From DATAEY01 sp038199035 (lineage in GTDB: Bacteria; Actinomycetota; Thermoleophilia; Solirubrobacterales; Solirubrobacteraceae), in the NCBI GenBank assembly GCA_038199035.1, contig JBBPZM010000061.1, positions 12,396-76,395 on the forward strand: a stretch of 64,000 nt of DNA, in the 5' to 3' direction. Under the pieces are notes generated by a model. It ran no database searches. It saw only the letters and a program-made list of their open reading frames with translations, and was not told the origin of the DNA. A program made the position numbers and the translations under genes. Shown here piece by piece: positions 1-8,836 of this stretch (within the stretch, counting starts at the first letter, position 1; each line of letters opens with the position of its first letter).

Positions 1-190
1 TGTAGCCGACGACCACCAGCGCGCTGGTGAAGGCGACCACCACCAGCAAGCCCGTCAGAGCCATGAAGCTGCGCTTGACTGGGCTGCCCCGGTGCTGATG
101 GCGCAGCCGCTGTCGCTGTCGTCGGGTCATGAGGGCGGACGGCGCATCGAGGCTGCGCGGAGCGGGTGCATCGCGCGCGCGGCGGCTCAT
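1..190 (-). CDS. N-terminus of a membrane protein, possibly a penicillin-binding protein (partial)
   Basis: An open frame enters from the left edge and starts at ATG 190-188, with an in-frame ATG 20 codons later at 130-128. The visible 63 residues are a basic, Arg/Gln/His-rich cytoplasmic stretch (for example MTRRQRQRLRHQHRG) followed by one hydrophobic segment, roughly residues 44-62, with no lipobox. A short basic tail followed by a single membrane anchor is typical of class A penicillin-binding proteins in related bacteria, but no catalytic domain is visible, so that identity is a guess. It is divergent from the mannosyltransferase-like gene at 265, with 74 bp between the starts. Confidence 0.5.
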   Translation of the reverse strand, partial: MSRRARDAPAPRSLDAPSALMTRRQRQRLRHQHRGSPVKRSFMALTGLLVVVAFTSALVVVGY

Positions 191-264
191 GTTAGAGAAC
201 CGCGAGCCAGGGTTCGAACGGTTGGTAGCGAGCTGGCGCGCGGGGGCTGGCAAGATCGTGCGGC

Positions 265-1665
265 ATGGCCGCCGAGCCGACCCCCATCGTTCCGGCCCGT
301 GGTGGCTGGCGCGCGGGGCGGAGGCAGGGCAGCGCCACCGCGGCCGCAAAAGGCGGTCGGCGACGGGGCGCGCTCGACGCCGGGCTGGCTCGCGCGCGTG
401 AAGCCGAGGGGCTGGCCGCGGGCTGGCGGGCGCTGTGGGTGTCGCGCTTGCTGGTGTGGGCTGGCGGCCTGCTCGGGATGCTGGTCTGGCCGACGGTCTC
501 GCGCGCTCCGGGCTGGCGGGGCTTCGACCCGGGGGGCCTGACCTCGCCGTTCGGCGCGGCGGGCGACCTGCTGGTGGCCCCGGCCGCGCGCTGGGACTCC
601 GTCTGGTACCTGGAGATCGCCCGCGGGGGCTACGGCGGGGCTCCCGCCCGGGCGGCGTTCTTTCCCCTCTATCCCCTGGCCGTCCGAGCCCTCGGCGCCC
701 CGGCGGCCGCGCTCGGAGGCGGCGAGCGGGCCTATGTGGCAGCCGGGGTGGCGATCTCCCTGGCGGCGCTGCTCGCCGGGCTGGTGATCGTTCACCGACT
801 CGGCGTCCTGGACCTCGGCCCGTCGGTGGCTGGAAGGGCGGTGTGGCTCCTGGCGCTCTTCCCGACCGCCTTCGCCTTCTCGGCGGTCTACAGCGAGTCG
901 CTGTTCCTAGCCCTCTCCGCCGGCACCCTCTACGCCGGGCGGCTCGGACGCTGGCGCTGGGCGGGGGTGCTCGGCGGCCTGGCCGCCGCGACACGCAGCA
1001 CCGGCCTGCTGCTCGTGGTCCCGCTCGTCCTGCTCTATCTCTACGGACCGCGGGCCGACCGGCCCGCCCCGGGTGCGCAGGGCTCGATGGGTCCCCGCCA
1101 TCCCGTCCGCGCCGACCTGGCCTGGGTTCTCCTCGTCCCGGCTGGCCTCGCCGCCTACATGGCGCACCTCGCCCTCGTCACCGGCGACCCGCTCTCGCCC
1201 TTCAGCGTCGGCCACCTCTGGTACCGGCACCTCTCGGGCCCGCTGGGTGGGGCGTGGGAGGGTGCGGTCGCCGCCTTTGCCGGCGCGCGGCAGCTGCTGT
1301 CCGGGTCGCGCGCGCCGGTGTTCTTCACCGCGGCGGGGGGTGACCCGTTCTTCGTCGCAGCCCACAACCTCGGGAACCTGCTCTTCCTCATGGTCGCCGT
1401 GGTCGGGCTCGTCGCGGCGCTGCGCCGGCTGCCCCTTGCCTACGGCGCCTGGGCGCTGTGCGGCCTGATCGTGGCGATCTCGTTCCCCGTCGGGCCCGAG
1501 CCGCTGGCCTCCCTGCCCCGCTACCTCGCCGTGCTCTTCCCGCTCCACATGGGACTGGCGGCGTGGCTGCGCTCGCGCCGGGCGACGGGGATGGCGCTCG
1601 GGCTGAGCGCCGCCGGCCTGGTGGCGCTCTCGGGCGCCTTCGCCGCCTGGCAGTGGGTGGCGTGA
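265..1665 (+). CDS. PIG-V-like mannosyltransferase family membrane protein
   Basis: A 466-residue polytopic membrane protein. After a basic N-terminal tail of about 55 residues come many hydrophobic helices. The loop motif WDSVWYLEIARGGY after the first helix, then FFPLYPLAVR, the helix motif FPTAFAFSAVYSESLF and ATRSTG are characteristic of the PIG-V (GPI mannosyltransferase 2-like) family. The WD near the first loop is the presumed catalytic acidic site of these GT-C fold enzymes. Bacterial members are thought to transfer mannose from polyprenyl-phosphomannose outside the membrane; the acceptor cannot be told from sequence. Its TGA overlaps the GTG of the next gene (GTGA), so the two are probably co-translated. 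Confidence 0.8.
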   Translation: MAAEPTPIVPARGGWRAGRRQGSATAAAKGGRRRGALDAGLARAREAEGLAAGWRALWVSRLLVWAGGLLGMLVWPTVSRAPGWRGFDPGGLTSPFGAAGDLLVAPAARWDSVWYLEIARGGYGGAPARAAFFPLYPLAVRALGAPAAALGGGERAYVAAGVAISLAALLAGLVIVHRLGVLDLGPSVAGRAVWLLALFPTAFAFSAVYSESLFLALSAGTLYAGRLGRWRWAGVLGGLAAATRSTGLLLVVPLVLLYLYGPRADRPAPGAQGSMGPRHPVRADLAWVLLVPAGLAAYMAHLALVTGDPLSPFSVGHLWYRHLSGPLGGAWEGAVAAFAGARQLLSGSRAPVFFTAAGGDPFFVAAHNLGNLLFLMVAVVGLVAALRRLPLAYGAWALCGLIVAISFPVGPEPLASLPRYLAVLFPLHMGLAAWLRSRRATGMALGLSAAGLVALSGAFAAWQWVA

Positions 1666-2351
1666 GCCGGCCGCGGGCCGTCCTGCTCGACGCCCTGGGG
1701 ACCCTGCTGGCGCTGGAGCCCCCGGCGCCCGCCCTGCGAGACCAGCTGCGGGCCCGCTTCGGGCTAGAGGTGACGGCGGGCGAGGCGGAGCGGGCGATGG
1801 CGGCGGAGATCGCCTTCTACCGGGCGCATATCCTCGAGGGTCGCGACGCTGACGCCCTGGCCGCTCTGCGTGCCCGCTGCACTGACGTCGTGGCCAGGGC
1901 GCTCGGCGCGGGCGTTCGCGACCTCGATCGCCGCGAGCTGGGCGAGGCGCTGCTCGGGGCCCTGCGCTTCACGGCGTTCCCCGACGTCCCCGGGGCGCTC
2001 GACGCCATGAGGGCGCGCGGGCTGCGCCTGGTCGTGGTCTCCAACTGGGACTGCTCGCTGCCCGACGTGCTGGGACAGGCCGGGCTGCGTCAGCGCGTCG
2101 ACGCCGTGGTGACGTCGGCCGAGGTCGCAGCGGCCAAGCCGGACCCGGCGATCTTCGAGCGGGCGCTGGCGCTGGCGGGGGTGGCGCCCGGCGCCGCCCT
2201 CCACGTCGGCGACTCCGCCCACGAGGACGTCGCTGGGGCGCGGGCGGCGGGGATCGAGCCGGTCCTCGTCGTGCGGGATCGCGCGACGCCGCTGCCGGTC
2301 GGGCTGCGCGCGGTGCGCTCACTACGCGAACTGGCAGCGCTCAGCCGCTGA
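1662..2351 (+). CDS. HAD-superfamily hydrolase (subfamily IA)
   Basis: About 229 residues. GTG 1662 was chosen because it overlaps the upstream stop by 4 bp and places motif I at the N-terminus. Motif I is LLDALGTLL, so the nucleophile Asp is present but the Asp two residues later, usual in phosphatases, is Leu, as in dehalogenase-like members. Motif II is VVVSNWD, motif III the Lys in AAKPDP, and motif IV HVGDSAHEDVAGARAAGI. The helical cap lies between motifs I and II. A small-molecule phosphatase or dehalogenase is likely; the substrate is unknown. Translational coupling to the PIG-V-like gene need not mean shared function. Confidence 0.82.
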   Translation: MSRPRAVLLDALGTLLALEPPAPALRDQLRARFGLEVTAGEAERAMAAEIAFYRAHILEGRDADALAALRARCTDVVARALGAGVRDLDRRELGEALLGALRFTAFPDVPGALDAMRARGLRLVVVSNWDCSLPDVLGQAGLRQRVDAVVTSAEVAAAKPDPAIFERALALAGVAPGAALHVGDSAHEDVAGARAAGIEPVLVVRDRATPLPVGLRAVRSLRELAALSR

Positions 2352-2386
2352 CCGGTTCGGGCTCATCGGCGGCGTAATCTCAGGGA

Positions 2387-3268
2387 ATGGCCGCGCAGGA
2401 GCCCGCCGTCCCGGTCCGCCCGGGCCCGCCGCCGCTTTCGCCCGAGCGGCCGGAGAACGCGCCTACTTCCTCGCCGCGCTGGCCGGGCTGGACGGCGCCG
2501 GTCGCCCTCGTCGCCGCGCTCGGCGCCACCCTCTTCGGCGGGGCGGTGATCGGCGGGATCTCCGCGGCGGCCGGCGCCGACATCGCCAAGCCGCCGCCCG
2601 CGGTGGTCATCGTCGGGACGGCCTTCCAGGACCTCGCGTTCGTGTTCAGCGCCCTGCTCTTCGCGCGGATCGTCGCCCCGCCGCGCCCCTGGCAGTTCGG
2701 GCTCGTCCGGCTCGGCATCGGACGCTGGATCGGGTGGGCGCTGGCCACCTGGATCTTCTTCCTCGTCGTCCTCGCGGCGTGGAGCAGCGCCCTTGGGCTG
2801 CACCAGCGCGACGACCTCCCGGCCCAGCTCGGCATCGATCGCAGCGCGGTGGCGCTGGTCGCGGTGACGGTGCTCGTTACGGTGGTCGCGCCGATCTGCG
2901 AGGAGCTGTTCTTCCGGGGTTACTTCTTCACGGCGCTGCGGTCCTGGGCAGGCCCGTGGCTGGCCGCTGTCATCACCGGCGCGGTCTTCGGCGCGATCCA
3001 CGGGTTCTCGGCGCCGGTGGGCTTCCTGGTCCCGCTCGGAGCCTTTGGCTTCGGCCTGTGCCTGCTCTACTGGCGCACGGGCTCGCTGTACCCGTGCATG
3101 TCGGCCCACGCGCTGAACAACTCGTTCGCGCTGGGGGTCACCCAGCACTGGCTGTGGTGGGAGGTCGTGACGGTGATGGTGGCCGCGAATGCGGTCATCG
3201 CCGTCATCGTCCTGAGCGTGGGCCGCGGGAAGGGCGCGGCCCCCCGGCCGGCGCCCGCCCTGTCCTGA
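2387..3268 (+). CDS. CPBP-family intramembrane glutamic endopeptidase
   Basis: A 293-residue membrane protein with a Pro-rich cytoplasmic start and about eight hydrophobic segments. The CPBP (CAAX protease and bacteriocin-processing) motifs are in order: CEELFFRG (EExxxR, about residue 170), a later FGAIHGF providing His, and the final HALNNSFA. These correspond to the catalytic Glu and the His/Asn residues of the Rce1-like fold. Roles in related bacteria range from prenyl-protein processing to bacteriocin immunity; the substrate here is unknown. The gene lies 35 bp after the HAD gene on the same strand, so they may share a transcript. Confidence 0.85.
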   Translation: MAAQEPAVPVRPGPPPLSPERPENAPTSSPRWPGWTAPVALVAALGATLFGGAVIGGISAAAGADIAKPPPAVVIVGTAFQDLAFVFSALLFARIVAPPRPWQFGLVRLGIGRWIGWALATWIFFLVVLAAWSSALGLHQRDDLPAQLGIDRSAVALVAVTVLVTVVAPICEELFFRGYFFTALRSWAGPWLAAVITGAVFGAIHGFSAPVGFLVPLGAFGFGLCLLYWRTGSLYPCMSAHALNNSFALGVTQHWLWWEVVTVMVAANAVIAVIVLSVGRGKGAAPRPAPALS

Positions 3269-3345
3269 GCGCGGCGGGCGCAGGGGCCGGCCGATCCGCT
3301 TCCCTTTCCCGGTGCCGACGCCTTTCCGCGGTCCCTTGACGTACG

Positions 3346-4413
3346 ATGCCGGCGCCGATGCGCCGCCGACTCTCCCGTTCGCTGAGCTTCGCCGTCGCCC
3401 TTGCGGCCTTCGCCGCGCCCCCTGCCGGCGCCGCTGCCCCCTCGCCCCCACCGAACGCCGGATCGTCGCCCACCTCGCCGCCCGTGGCCGCGGGCATGAG
3501 CCTGGCCTTCGAGCGCCAGTTCCACCTCGGCGCCCAGAACGTGGCCATGCAGGGGCAGACGCTGCGGCTGCGCGGCACGACCGCCGGCGAGCTGGTCGGC
3601 CAGGTCGTGACCGTGCGCGTGAACGTCGGGCCCCGCCGGATCGTGCTCGTGCGCCGGACCGCCACGCGGACCGCCGGCCACGGCGAGTTCACCGTCGACT
3701 TCCGCGTCGCGCGCGCCGGGGTCGTCCATGCCAGCGCCCTGCACGACGCCAACGCCACCGTAGGGCGCCTGGCCGCGGAGTCCCCGCTGGTCAGCGCGTT
3801 CATCCCGGTGGCCGGAGCGGGCGCTCGAGGTCTGCGGGTCCGCTTCCTCCAGCAGCGCCTGGCCCGCCTGCACTACGGCGTGGCCGTCACCGGCTACTAC
3901 AACGGCGAGACCGCCCGTGCCGTGCTGGCCTACCGCAAGGTCAACGTCATGGCCCGTGTCTCCTCGGCCAGCCGGGCGGTCTTCGGCCGCCTGGCCGTGA
4001 TGCGCGGCGGCTTCCCGCTCTACTACCCGACGCACGGCCGCCACGTCGAGGCGGACCTCGGCCGTCAGGTCCTGGCCCTCGTCAATCCCGGCGGAAGCGT
4101 CTACCGCGTCTATCCCATGTCGTCGGGCAAGCCCTCCACGCCGACGGTGCGCGGCGGCTTCCACGTCTACTCGAAGACGCCGGGAACCAACGGGCTCGGC
4201 ATGGTGGACTCGAACTACTTCATCGGCGGCTACGCCATCCACGGCTACCACAGCGTGCCCACCTACGCCGCCAGCCACGGGTGCCTGCGCATCCCCATCC
4301 CCGCCGCCGGCTTCGTCAACCGCTGGCTGCGCATCGGCACGCGGGTCGACGTCTTCTACCGCAACCGCCGCGTCCCGACGCACCAGCGGATCAACCCGCA
4401 CGCCGGGCCGTAG
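3346..4413 (+). CDS. Secreted L,D-transpeptidase with peptidoglycan-binding domain
   Basis: 355 residues. The N-terminus (basic, then a hydrophobic stretch ending in an Ala-rich site near residue 26) is a signal peptide. A beta-rich region follows, then a peptidoglycan-binding repeat (LQQRLARLHYGVAVTGYYNG, about residues 167-186) and a C-terminal YkuD domain with IHGYHS and the active-site SHGCLRI, Cys at about 313. YkuD enzymes form 3-3 cross-links in peptidoglycan or attach proteins to it, outside the membrane. ATG 3346 is used; ATG 3358, four codons later, also gives a good signal peptide. TTGACG just upstream (3335-3340) resembles a -35 box but lies too close to the start to serve this ATG. 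Confidence 0.9.
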   Translation: MPAPMRRRLSRSLSFAVALAAFAAPPAGAAAPSPPPNAGSSPTSPPVAAGMSLAFERQFHLGAQNVAMQGQTLRLRGTTAGELVGQVVTVRVNVGPRRIVLVRRTATRTAGHGEFTVDFRVARAGVVHASALHDANATVGRLAAESPLVSAFIPVAGAGARGLRVRFLQQRLARLHYGVAVTGYYNGETARAVLAYRKVNVMARVSSASRAVFGRLAVMRGGFPLYYPTHGRHVEADLGRQVLALVNPGGSVYRVYPMSSGKPSTPTVRGGFHVYSKTPGTNGLGMVDSNYFIGGYAIHGYHSVPTYAASHGCLRIPIPAAGFVNRWLRIGTRVDVFYRNRRVPTHQRINPHAGP

Positions 4414-4483
4414 GTCACGACCGCGGGCTTGGGGCCGGTAGCCGGGCCGCTCTGCGCGTCGACCCGGCCCGCGGCGGGGGCGC

Positions 4484-4846
4484 TCAGGCCCGTGAGCGAA
4501 CGTAGCGGGCGAGGAAGCCCAGGCCGAGGCCGTAGACGAGCATGGCCAGCAGCGTCGGGATGCCCTGGCTGACCCAGCGGTTGCTCGAGGCCACGACGCC
4601 GGAGAACGGGCTCAGCAGAGCGCGATCCGCGTCATCGATCGCCCTGCGTGGACCGCGCTCGGGCGCCGGTGCGGCCGGTGTCGCGGGGCTCGGGGAGCCC
4701 GAGTCGACGACCTCGATCTGCTGATGGCGCGACGCGCTGCTCAGCTCGTTGACCGCGAACAGCACGAAGGCCACGGCCACGATCAGCGTGGCCACGACGG
4801 CCACGGCGCGGAGGGCCCCGTCGATCACGGCATCTAGAATCGACAC
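4484..4846 (-). CDS. Small two-helix membrane protein of unknown function
   Basis: About 120 residues from GTG 4846. Helix 1 (about residues 11-30, VAVVATLIVAVAFVLFAV) is followed by a Pro/Ala/Ser-rich linker and a conserved-looking PFSGVVASSNRWVSQGIPTL segment, then a second helix and a basic C-terminal tail (RYVRSRA). I do not recognise a family. Extending the frame upstream to ATG 4945 would run through pyrE, so the short form is preferred. Its start lies only 4 bp from the divergent pyrE start, so the promoter of each gene must sit inside the other or transcription must come from further away. Confidence 0.55.
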   Translation of the reverse strand: MSILDAVIDGALRAVAVVATLIVAVAFVLFAVNELSSASRHQQIEVVDSGSPSPATPAAPAPERGPRRAIDDADRALLSPFSGVVASSNRWVSQGIPTLLAMLVYGLGLGFLARYVRSRA

Positions 4847-4850
4847 GTCG

Positions 4851-5444
4851 GTGCCCCGGCTTGACCGCGATACCTCCGTTGCCGCGCCGGCGTCGGAGGC
4901 GCGCGACCGGTTGGTCGAGGAGCTGCGCGAGCACGCGCTGGTCATCGGCGACGTGGTCCTGAGCAGCGGGGCGACCGCGCCCTACTACGTAGACGCCAAG
5001 CGGGCGATCCTGCGCCCGGCGGGCTTCGATGCGCTGGCCGCGCTCGTCGCGGCCGAGGCCAGGCGCCGCTCGGCCACCGCGGTCGGCGGCCTGACCATGG
5101 GCGCCGACCCGGTGGCCTGCGCCGCGCTGGCCGGCGGGGCCGACGTCAAGGCCTTCTGCGTGCGCAAGGGGCCCAAGGGCCACGGCCTTCAGCGCAGGAT
5201 CGAGGGTCCCGCGCTCGAGTCCGGGGACCGCTGCCTCGTGGTGGAGGACGTGGTCACCACCGGTGGCTCGACGCTGGCCGCCCTCGCCGCCCTGCGCGAA
5301 GCCGGCCTCTTGGTCTGCGGGGTCGTGGCCGTCCTCGACCGCCTGGCCGGCGGCGGCGAGGCCATCGCCGCGGCTGCGGGGGCGCCCTACGTCGCGCTGA
5401 CGACGATCGACGACGTCTACCCCGGGCGCCCCGCCGGCTCCTGA
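4851..5444 (+). CDS. pyrE: Orotate phosphoribosyltransferase
   Basis: About 197 residues from GTG 4851. The enzyme converts orotate and PRPP to OMP in pyrimidine synthesis, in the cytosol. Family features are FxLSSGxxxPYYVDAKRA-like sequence near the start (VVLSSGATAPYYVDAKRAI), GGLTMGADP, and the PRPP-binding loop LVVEDVVTTGGSTLAA at about residues 130-145. The length is normal for PyrE. Longer in-frame extensions begin inside the divergent membrane-protein gene and add low-complexity residues, so GTG 4851 is preferred; no clear Shine-Dalgarno is visible. No other pyr genes are in the window. Confidence 0.92.
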   Translation: MPRLDRDTSVAAPASEARDRLVEELREHALVIGDVVLSSGATAPYYVDAKRAILRPAGFDALAALVAAEARRRSATAVGGLTMGADPVACAALAGGADVKAFCVRKGPKGHGLQRRIEGPALESGDRCLVVEDVVTTGGSTLAALAALREAGLLVCGVVAVLDRLAGGGEAIAAAAGAPYVALTTIDDVYPGRPAGS

Positions 5445-5568
5445 GGGCGAGTGTGGCGGCGCCGACCGCCGCGAGCCGACCGGCGATCGCCGTCAGCTCG
5501 GCGATCTGGCCGGCCCCCGCGGATGGCCGACCGAGAACCGCCGACACGCGAGCAACCCGCGCCGGCCC

Positions 5569-6183
5569 TCAGAACGTCGGCGGCTGGGCGCTGAACGAGC
5601 GGATCATGCCGGCGATGGCTGGGCGGTAGGCGGCCGCGCGCGTGCGCGCGTTGCGGAAGAAGACCATCGTGAAGGTGACGCGACCGGGGCGGCGGATGGC
5701 CGCCGCCAGGATGTCCTGGGGCACCCCGGTGGCCACGAAGGTCCCCCGCGCCCGCGCGGTCGCCGTCGGGTAGCGCGTGCCGGACAGCCGGCTCGCAGTG
5801 CCGACGCGCAGGCCGCGATAGCCGCCCAGCGCGCGCAGCGTGCGGCGGGCGTACTCCGGCAGCGAGTCGGAGGACTGGCCGTCGTCCGAGCGGTCGGCCG
5901 AGATCCCGACCGACACCGCGCCGTCGCGCGAGCGCACGAGGGTGGCCCGCACCCCGGTCGCCCTCCAGCCCGGCGGCACCCCGACGGAGAAGCCCGCTCG
6001 CGCGTTGACGACCCGCCTCCATCCAGAGGGCAGGGCGGGGCGCGGGTCGAAGCGCTCGAGCGCCGCCGCCGTGGTCGCCGGCCCGGCGTCCCCCCGGCCG
6101 CAGCCGCTCCAGCAGGCCGCGCCGACGGCCAGCGCGACCATCGCCGTGCGCGTGCCTCGTGGGAGCCTGCGACGGTGGTCCAT
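5569..6183 (-). CDS. Putative secreted lipoprotein, PsbP-like or DUF1795-like
   Basis: About 204 residues from ATG 6183 (an upstream ATG at 6213 adds 10 residues ahead of a normal-looking signal). The basic start MDHRRRLPRGTR, a hydrophobic core and a Cys in WSGCGRG suggest a lipoprotein signal, although Trp at the -3 position is unusual for a lipobox. The mature part contains ARAGFSVGVPPGW, a phrase typical of small secreted proteins with a PsbP/Mog1-like fold, and ends near MIRSFSAQPPTF. The function is unknown. It is convergent with pyrE across a 124-bp gap. Confidence 0.6.
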   Translation of the reverse strand: MDHRRRLPRGTRTAMVALAVGAACWSGCGRGDAGPATTAAALERFDPRPALPSGWRRVVNARAGFSVGVPPGWRATGVRATLVRSRDGAVSVGISADRSDDGQSSDSLPEYARRTLRALGGYRGLRVGTASRLSGTRYPTATARARGTFVATGVPQDILAAAIRRPGRVTFTMVFFRNARTRAAAYRPAIAGMIRSFSAQPPTF

Positions 6184-6409
6184 GCGCACGAGGGCCCGAC
6201 CCGGCTCGGGCAAGCGGCCGATCCCCGGGAGCCTGACCGGGCAGGCCCGGCGGGCATGCTACCGCCGGTCGTGCGGATGGTCGGGGACGCGGTCGGCGCC
6301 CAGCTTGCTCTGGTCCGCTCCCCCGGATGCCGGTGTCGCGATCAACCGTTTAGCGTCCCGGAAAGTGCGCGAGCGAGGAGTCCCAGCGCCTTGTTCCCGG
6401 GGCGCCGCG

Positions 6410-7542
6410 GTGAGCGCGGCGCGGGTGCCGAGCGGCGAGGCCCCGGCCTCTGGCATGGTCCCCCGCCTGCGCGCCCGCGTGTCCGAGAGCGCGGTCGGGG
6501 CATGGGCGGTGGCGGGCGCCTGTCTCCTGCTCGCCGTCATATCGCTACTGCGCCGAGACCCACTCAACGTCGACGTGTGGTCGTGGCTGGTGTGGGGGCG
6601 CGAGGTTCGCCAGCTCGCCCTCGACACGACCGGCGGAGCGTCGTGGAAGCCGTTGCCCGTGGTGGTGACGACGGCCGCGTCGCTGCTGGGCGCTGGTGGT
6701 CGCGCTGGCCCTGGGCGCGATCGACCGTCATCTGGCGGGGCGCCGGCTGCAGGCGCTGGCCCTCGCGGTGCTGTCCGCTCTGGGACGGCCGGAGCTGTGG
6801 CCGCTGGTGGTGGTCTACGGCGTCCATCTGTGGCGTGTCGAGCCCGCGCGGCGCGCGTGGGTGATCGGGGGGATCCTCGCCGTGCCGCTCCTCTGGCTGG
6901 GCGGGGGGACCTTGGGCGCATCGAACCCGCTGGACTCGCTCCAGCGAGCCCAGGCGGTGACCGCCATCGGCGCTGTGTTGAGGCCCGACGAGGGGCACGG
7001 CGCCTCGTCCCTGCTCGAGACGACCTGGGGCCTGGTTGTGGCGCCGCTCTGGCTGACCGCGCTGGCGGCGGTCGGCATCGCCGCTCGGCGCTATAGGCAG
7101 GCGAGCGACTCGGCCCGGCCGATCCTCGTGCTCGCTGCCGGCGCCCTGCTGTGGATCGGCGTGGCGTGGGCGGTCTCGTTCTTCGGCATCCCCGCCTTGG
7201 CGCGCTTCATGATCGGGCCGGCCGCCGTGCTGTCGGTCCTGGCATCGCCGGGCTGTCGCCTGCGGGAGCCAGGTAGCGCTCGTCAACGCCAATTCGGTCA
7301 GCACGGCCGAGGTGGCATGGCGGGTCGGGTTGCCGCTGCGTGACGCTCACCGGGTGCTGATCGGCGCCCGGTTCCCCGGCTTCCATGGCCTTGTCGTGGC
7401 ACGCCTGCGCAGCGGCGCCCTCGGGCCCCTCAAGCGCGCCCGGCGAGTTACACGCCTTCCGGCGCCGGGGCCCGCGTGGAGGAGGCTCGCCGAGGTCGGG
7501 AAGTGGGGCGTCTACGCAGCACGCTGCGGCGCCTCGTCCTGA
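6410..7542 (+). pseudogene. Decayed polytopic membrane protein (glycosyltransferase-39-like), at least two frame changes
   Basis: Three plus-strand reading-frame pieces read as one broken protein. Piece 1, from GTG 6410 or ATG 6455 to about 6690, gives a helix and DVWSWLVWGREV..SWKPLPVVVTT. Piece 2, frame +1, about 6692-7245, resumes with LALGAIDRHLAGRR and several helices (PELWPLVVVYGVHLW). Piece 3, frame +1 again, about 7252-7542, gives VALVNANSVSTAEVAWRVG and a soluble C-terminus ending GKWGVYAARCGASS. Joins at about 6690 and 7248 also seem to lack membrane segments, since together they make only about 375 residues. The simplest reading is deletions with frameshifts; sequencing error alone would not explain missing helices. 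Confidence 0.65.
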
Positions 7543-7567
7543 CCGCGCCTTCGTCGCGTACACCCAG

Positions 7568-7641
<74 letters not shown>

Positions 7642-7858
7642 CCCGAAGGCAAGCCTATTGGGCGGCGGCCCTAGCTCGGGCTGGATCCCGTCTGCCGTCT
7701 CGAGGGCGTCGACTGCCGCCCGGCCGACCCACGCCGGCCCCCGCGGTAGAGGCTCTAGCGGCAGGCCAACCGCCCCGGCGGGCGACTCCGGGCGCGAAAC
7801 TTCCATTTGTGCGCGCCTTCTTCCCGGCCGCGAGGCGGCCGCTGGTATAGGCAGGGCG

Positions 7859-8836
7859 GTGAGCACGGTCGACGTGACGCGCGAGAGCCTGCCCCACGTC
7901 GTGGCGGCCGAGCCGCGGGCGCCACGCATCGGCGCGCGCTCCACGCCCGCGCTGGTGTGGCGCCGCCTGCGCGCCGATCGGTGGGCGATGGCCGGCCTGG
8001 CCGCCATCGTCCTCGTCGTCGCCGTGGCCATCGCCGCCCCGCTGGTCGTCAGGCTCGCGGGCGCGGCCCCTCCTGACCTCCAGTCGCCGGGCGCCCTCGA
8101 CGCCTTCGGCCTCCCCACCGGACCGAGCTCGCGCCACCTGCTCGGCGTCGATCCGCTCGGCCGGGATGTCCTCAGCCGCGTGGTCTACTGCCTGCGGGTC
8201 TCGCTCGAGGTGGCGTTCCTGGCCACCGGCCTCGCCGTGGTCGTCGGCGTCCTCGTCGGCGTCCTGGCCGGCTACCGCCGCGGCTGGGTCGACACGCTGC
8301 TCTCGCGGCTCATGGACTTCCAGCTCGCCTTTCCCATCCTGCTGCTGGGGATCGGCCTGGCCTCGGCGTGCTCGCTGGGCCGGGGCTGCCTCGGCGGCCT
8401 CGTGCAGCCGGGCCTCACCGTCGTGGTGTTCGTGATCGCGCTGGCCTCGTGGCCCTACGTCGGGCGGATCGCCCGGGGCGAGGCCCTGTCACTGCGCGAG
8501 CAGCCGTTCGTCGAGGCGGCACGCTCGCTGGGCGCGTCTGACATGCGCGTCGTGCTCGAGGACGTCATGCCCAACCTCGCTGCACCGGTCGTGGCCTACA
8601 GCATGCTGATCGTCCCCACCAACATCCTGCTCGAGGCCGCGCTCTCCTACCTCGGCGTCGGCGTGCAGCCGCCGCAGGCGAGCCTCGGCCAGATGATCAG
8701 CGACGCCACCGCGACCTTCGACACCGCCTGGTGGTACATGCTCTTCCCCGGCCTGGCCCTGCTCGTCGTCGTGCTGGCCTTCAACGTCGTGGGCGGGGCG
8801 CTCCAGGAGGCCCTCGACCCCCGGGGGCGTCGGTGA
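7859..8836 (+). CDS. Peptide/nickel-type ABC transporter permease (DppC/OppC family)
   Basis: About 325 residues from GTG 7859. A cytoplasmic N-terminus (LVWRRLRADRWAMAGLAAIV) leads into the first helix, then a periplasmic loop with HLLGVDPLGRDVLSRVVY, the signature of DppC-type permeases, and five more helices. The EAA loop EAARSLGASDMRVVLEDVMPN contacts the ATPase. The C-terminus has AALSYLGVGVQPPQASLGQMI, also typical. The stop overlaps the GTG of the binding-protein gene. No ATPase genes are in this plus-strand set; the nearest are those of the convergent set at 11.7-13.9 kb. Confidence 0.9.
   Translation: MSTVDVTRESLPHVVAAEPRAPRIGARSTPALVWRRLRADRWAMAGLAAIVLVVAVAIAAPLVVRLAGAAPPDLQSPGALDAFGLPTGPSSRHLLGVDPLGRDVLSRVVYCLRVSLEVAFLATGLAVVVGVLVGVLAGYRRGWVDTLLSRLMDFQLAFPILLLGIGLASACSLGRGCLGGLVQPGLTVVVFVIALASWPYVGRIARGEALSLREQPFVEAARSLGASDMRVVLEDVMPNLAAPVVAYSMLIVPTNILLEAALSYLGVGVQPPQASLGQMISDATATFDTAWWYMLFPGLALLVVVLAFNVVGGALQEALDPRGRR

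Noticed and set aside
5481..5492. Palindrome CGGCGATCGCCG between pyrE and the lipoprotein gene
   Set aside because: Single copy, resembles the cyanobacterial HIP1 core by chance; nothing in the context supports a role.
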